Source of the DNA: Halovenus salina
GTDB lineage: Archaea; Halobacteriota; Halobacteria; Halobacteriales; Haloarculaceae
Direction of reading: 5' to 3'
Assembly: GCF_026410925.1 (NCBI RefSeq)
Contig: NZ_CP112972.1
Coordinates: forward strand, 124,001 to 188,000
Length of the DNA stretch: 64,000 nucleotides
Shown: piece by piece, positions 63,307 through 64,000 of the stretch
Numbering within the stretch: the stretch's first letter is position 1
Layout: each line of letters opens with the position of its first letter
Translations under genes and position numbers: made by a program
The notes under the pieces: model-generated
The model's input: the letters and a program-made list of their open reading frames with translations, nothing else
Told to the model about the DNA's origin: nothing
Database searches by the model: none

Positions 63307-64000
63307 GTCGCCTCGGACGTATCACGGCGACGACGCGGGCGGGCTGGCACAGCTTTCTCCGCCGGCGGACGGCCGTCTTCTTTACCTTCTTCTTCCCGGC
63401 GATAATCGTCATCATCTTCGGCGTACTCGTCCAGACCCAGTCCGGGGACGGCGGACTCTTCGCCGAGCCGCCGAGCTGGTACATCGCCGGCTACATCGGT
63501 GTTGTCGTCCTCTTCACACCGCTCTCACGGGTGGGGAGCGAGGTGAGCCGCCAGCGCGACGGCAGTCAGTTCGAGAAGTTGTCGACGACGCCGCTCAGGC
63601 GCTGGGAGTGGCTGCTGGCACAGACGATTGTCAACACGACGGTCATCGGACTGGCGTCGCTGCTGTTGCTCGGGATGCTTCTCGTCGGGACGAGCGCGTC
63701 ACTTCCGGTGACAATGGAGCTGTGGCTCGTCGTTCCGTTCGTCGTCGTCGGCACCGCCCTGTTCTGTGCGGTCGGTGCGATGCTCGGCAGCTTCACCGAC
63801 TCGCGTGACGGCGTCATCGCGGCGAGCAACGGGCTGGCGGTGCCGCTGCTCTTTCTCTCTGAGGCCTTCGTCTCGGCGGATATGCTTCCTGGCTGGCTCC
63901 CGCTCGAACTCTCGCCGATGACCTATCTCACACGCGGTCTCAGAGCCGTCACCTACGACGGGACCGTCGAGGAAGGCGTAATCCTCGCGCAGTTCCCGGC
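63303..64000 (+). CDS. ABC-2 type permease, 3' end outside the window
   Basis: The frame starts at ATG 63303, overlapping the ATPase gene by 4 bases, and stays open to the right edge (232 codons). It encodes a membrane protein with a helix at about 25-45 (FFTFFFPAIIVIIFGVL), the RDGSQFEKLSTTPLRRWEWL coupling segment, and later helices (GLASLLLLGMLLVG, LVVPFVVVGTALFCAVGAML, GLAVPLLFLSEAFV). SPMTYLTRGLRAV is typical of ABC-2 permeases. It pairs with the ATPase. Confidence 0.9.
   Translation, partial: MSRLGRITATTRAGWHSFLRRRTAVFFTFFFPAIIVIIFGVLVQTQSGDGGLFAEPPSWYIAGYIGVVVLFTPLSRVGSEVSRQRDGSQFEKLSTTPLRRWEWLLAQTIVNTTVIGLASLLLLGMLLVGTSASLPVTMELWLVVPFVVVGTALFCAVGAMLGSFTDSRDGVIAASNGLAVPLLFLSEAFVSADMLPGWLPLELSPMTYLTRGLRAVTYDGTVEEGVILAQFP

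Noticed and set aside
1..64000. Mobile elements, phage genes, CRISPR, rRNA and tRNA
   Set aside because: No transposase, integrase, regularly spaced repeats, rRNA core sequences or tRNA cloverleaf were noticed by eye. A tRNA scan was not possible, so a missed tRNA cannot be excluded.

Overview
The window is from a halophilic archaeon of the class Halobacteria. GC is high, the proteins are very rich in Asp and Glu, and many genes start directly at the predicted transcript start about 25-30 nt after a TATA box (leaderless). Archaeal-only genes are also present: CobY, CbiZ, a thermosome, S24e/S27ae, TrmY, a PDCD5 homologue, HTH_10 regulators and a PGF-CTERM-like anchor. The genus cannot be fixed from the sequence alone. 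By eye I found no rRNA, tRNA, CRISPR array, transposase or phage gene. Nearly all of it reads as chromosomal core DNA, with two AT-richer gene-poor islands at about 13.5-14.7 kb and 21.3-21.9 kb.

Region by region. 1-7896 is a tight operon for late cobalamin assembly and salvage: an unidentified gene end, cobA, cbiP, a HAD hydrolase, cbiB, cobS, cobY, a CobT-like gene, cobD and cbiZ. Most of these genes overlap or nearly touch. 7.9-13.5 kb holds phaC, a PhzF-like protein, ppsA and mfnA. 13.6-19.1 kb holds a small leader ORF plus a universal stress protein, a multi-PAS sensor kinase and a BCCT transporter. 19.3-21.3 kb (minus strand) is a sulfur operon of TusA, an SQR-like flavoprotein and a DUF1641 protein. 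21.9-26.8 kb has a phosphoesterase, a HAD phosphatase, a Bat-like regulator and an RND/MMPL exporter. 26.8-31.7 kb has a Tat lipoprotein, metG, an apparent gene fusion ending in a thioredoxin-reductase-like flavoprotein, and arginase. 31.8-37.6 kb carries small regulators and housekeeping genes, including a Vms1-like protein, a GDT1-like exporter, a PDCD5 homologue, a PP-loop protein and cytidine deaminase.

37.7-47.8 kb begins with a strongly folded RNA or DNA element before hisS. It continues with a soluble Htr transducer, a GT2 glycosyltransferase, a degenerate amidohydrolase, a thermosome subunit without the GGM tail, a UDG-family protein, trmY and an AidB-like acyl-CoA dehydrogenase. 47.9-55.2 kb has a methyltransferase, a membrane kinase that lacks the usual phospho-His, and a potassium module (trkA, trkH and an RCK channel). 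55.3-64 kb has S24e/S27ae, a MaoC protein, the btuF/btuCD corrinoid importer, ctaB, two small zinc or redox proteins and the start of an ABC exporter.

The clearest functional theme is corrinoid economy. BtuFCD would import corrinoids. CbiZ would trim cobinamide-type compounds to cobyric acid. CobA, CbiP, CbiB, CobD, CobY, CobS and the CobT-like protein would rebuild adenosylcobalamin. No recognisable CobC or CobZ phosphatase lies in the cluster, and the HAD protein is the only hydrolase there. The most interesting unexplained items are the folded element upstream of hisS, the kinase with Asp at the His position, the two leader ORFs coupled to usp and phaC, the in-frame fusion at 29.6-30.7 kb, and a short repeat at 14.5 and 30.76 kb.
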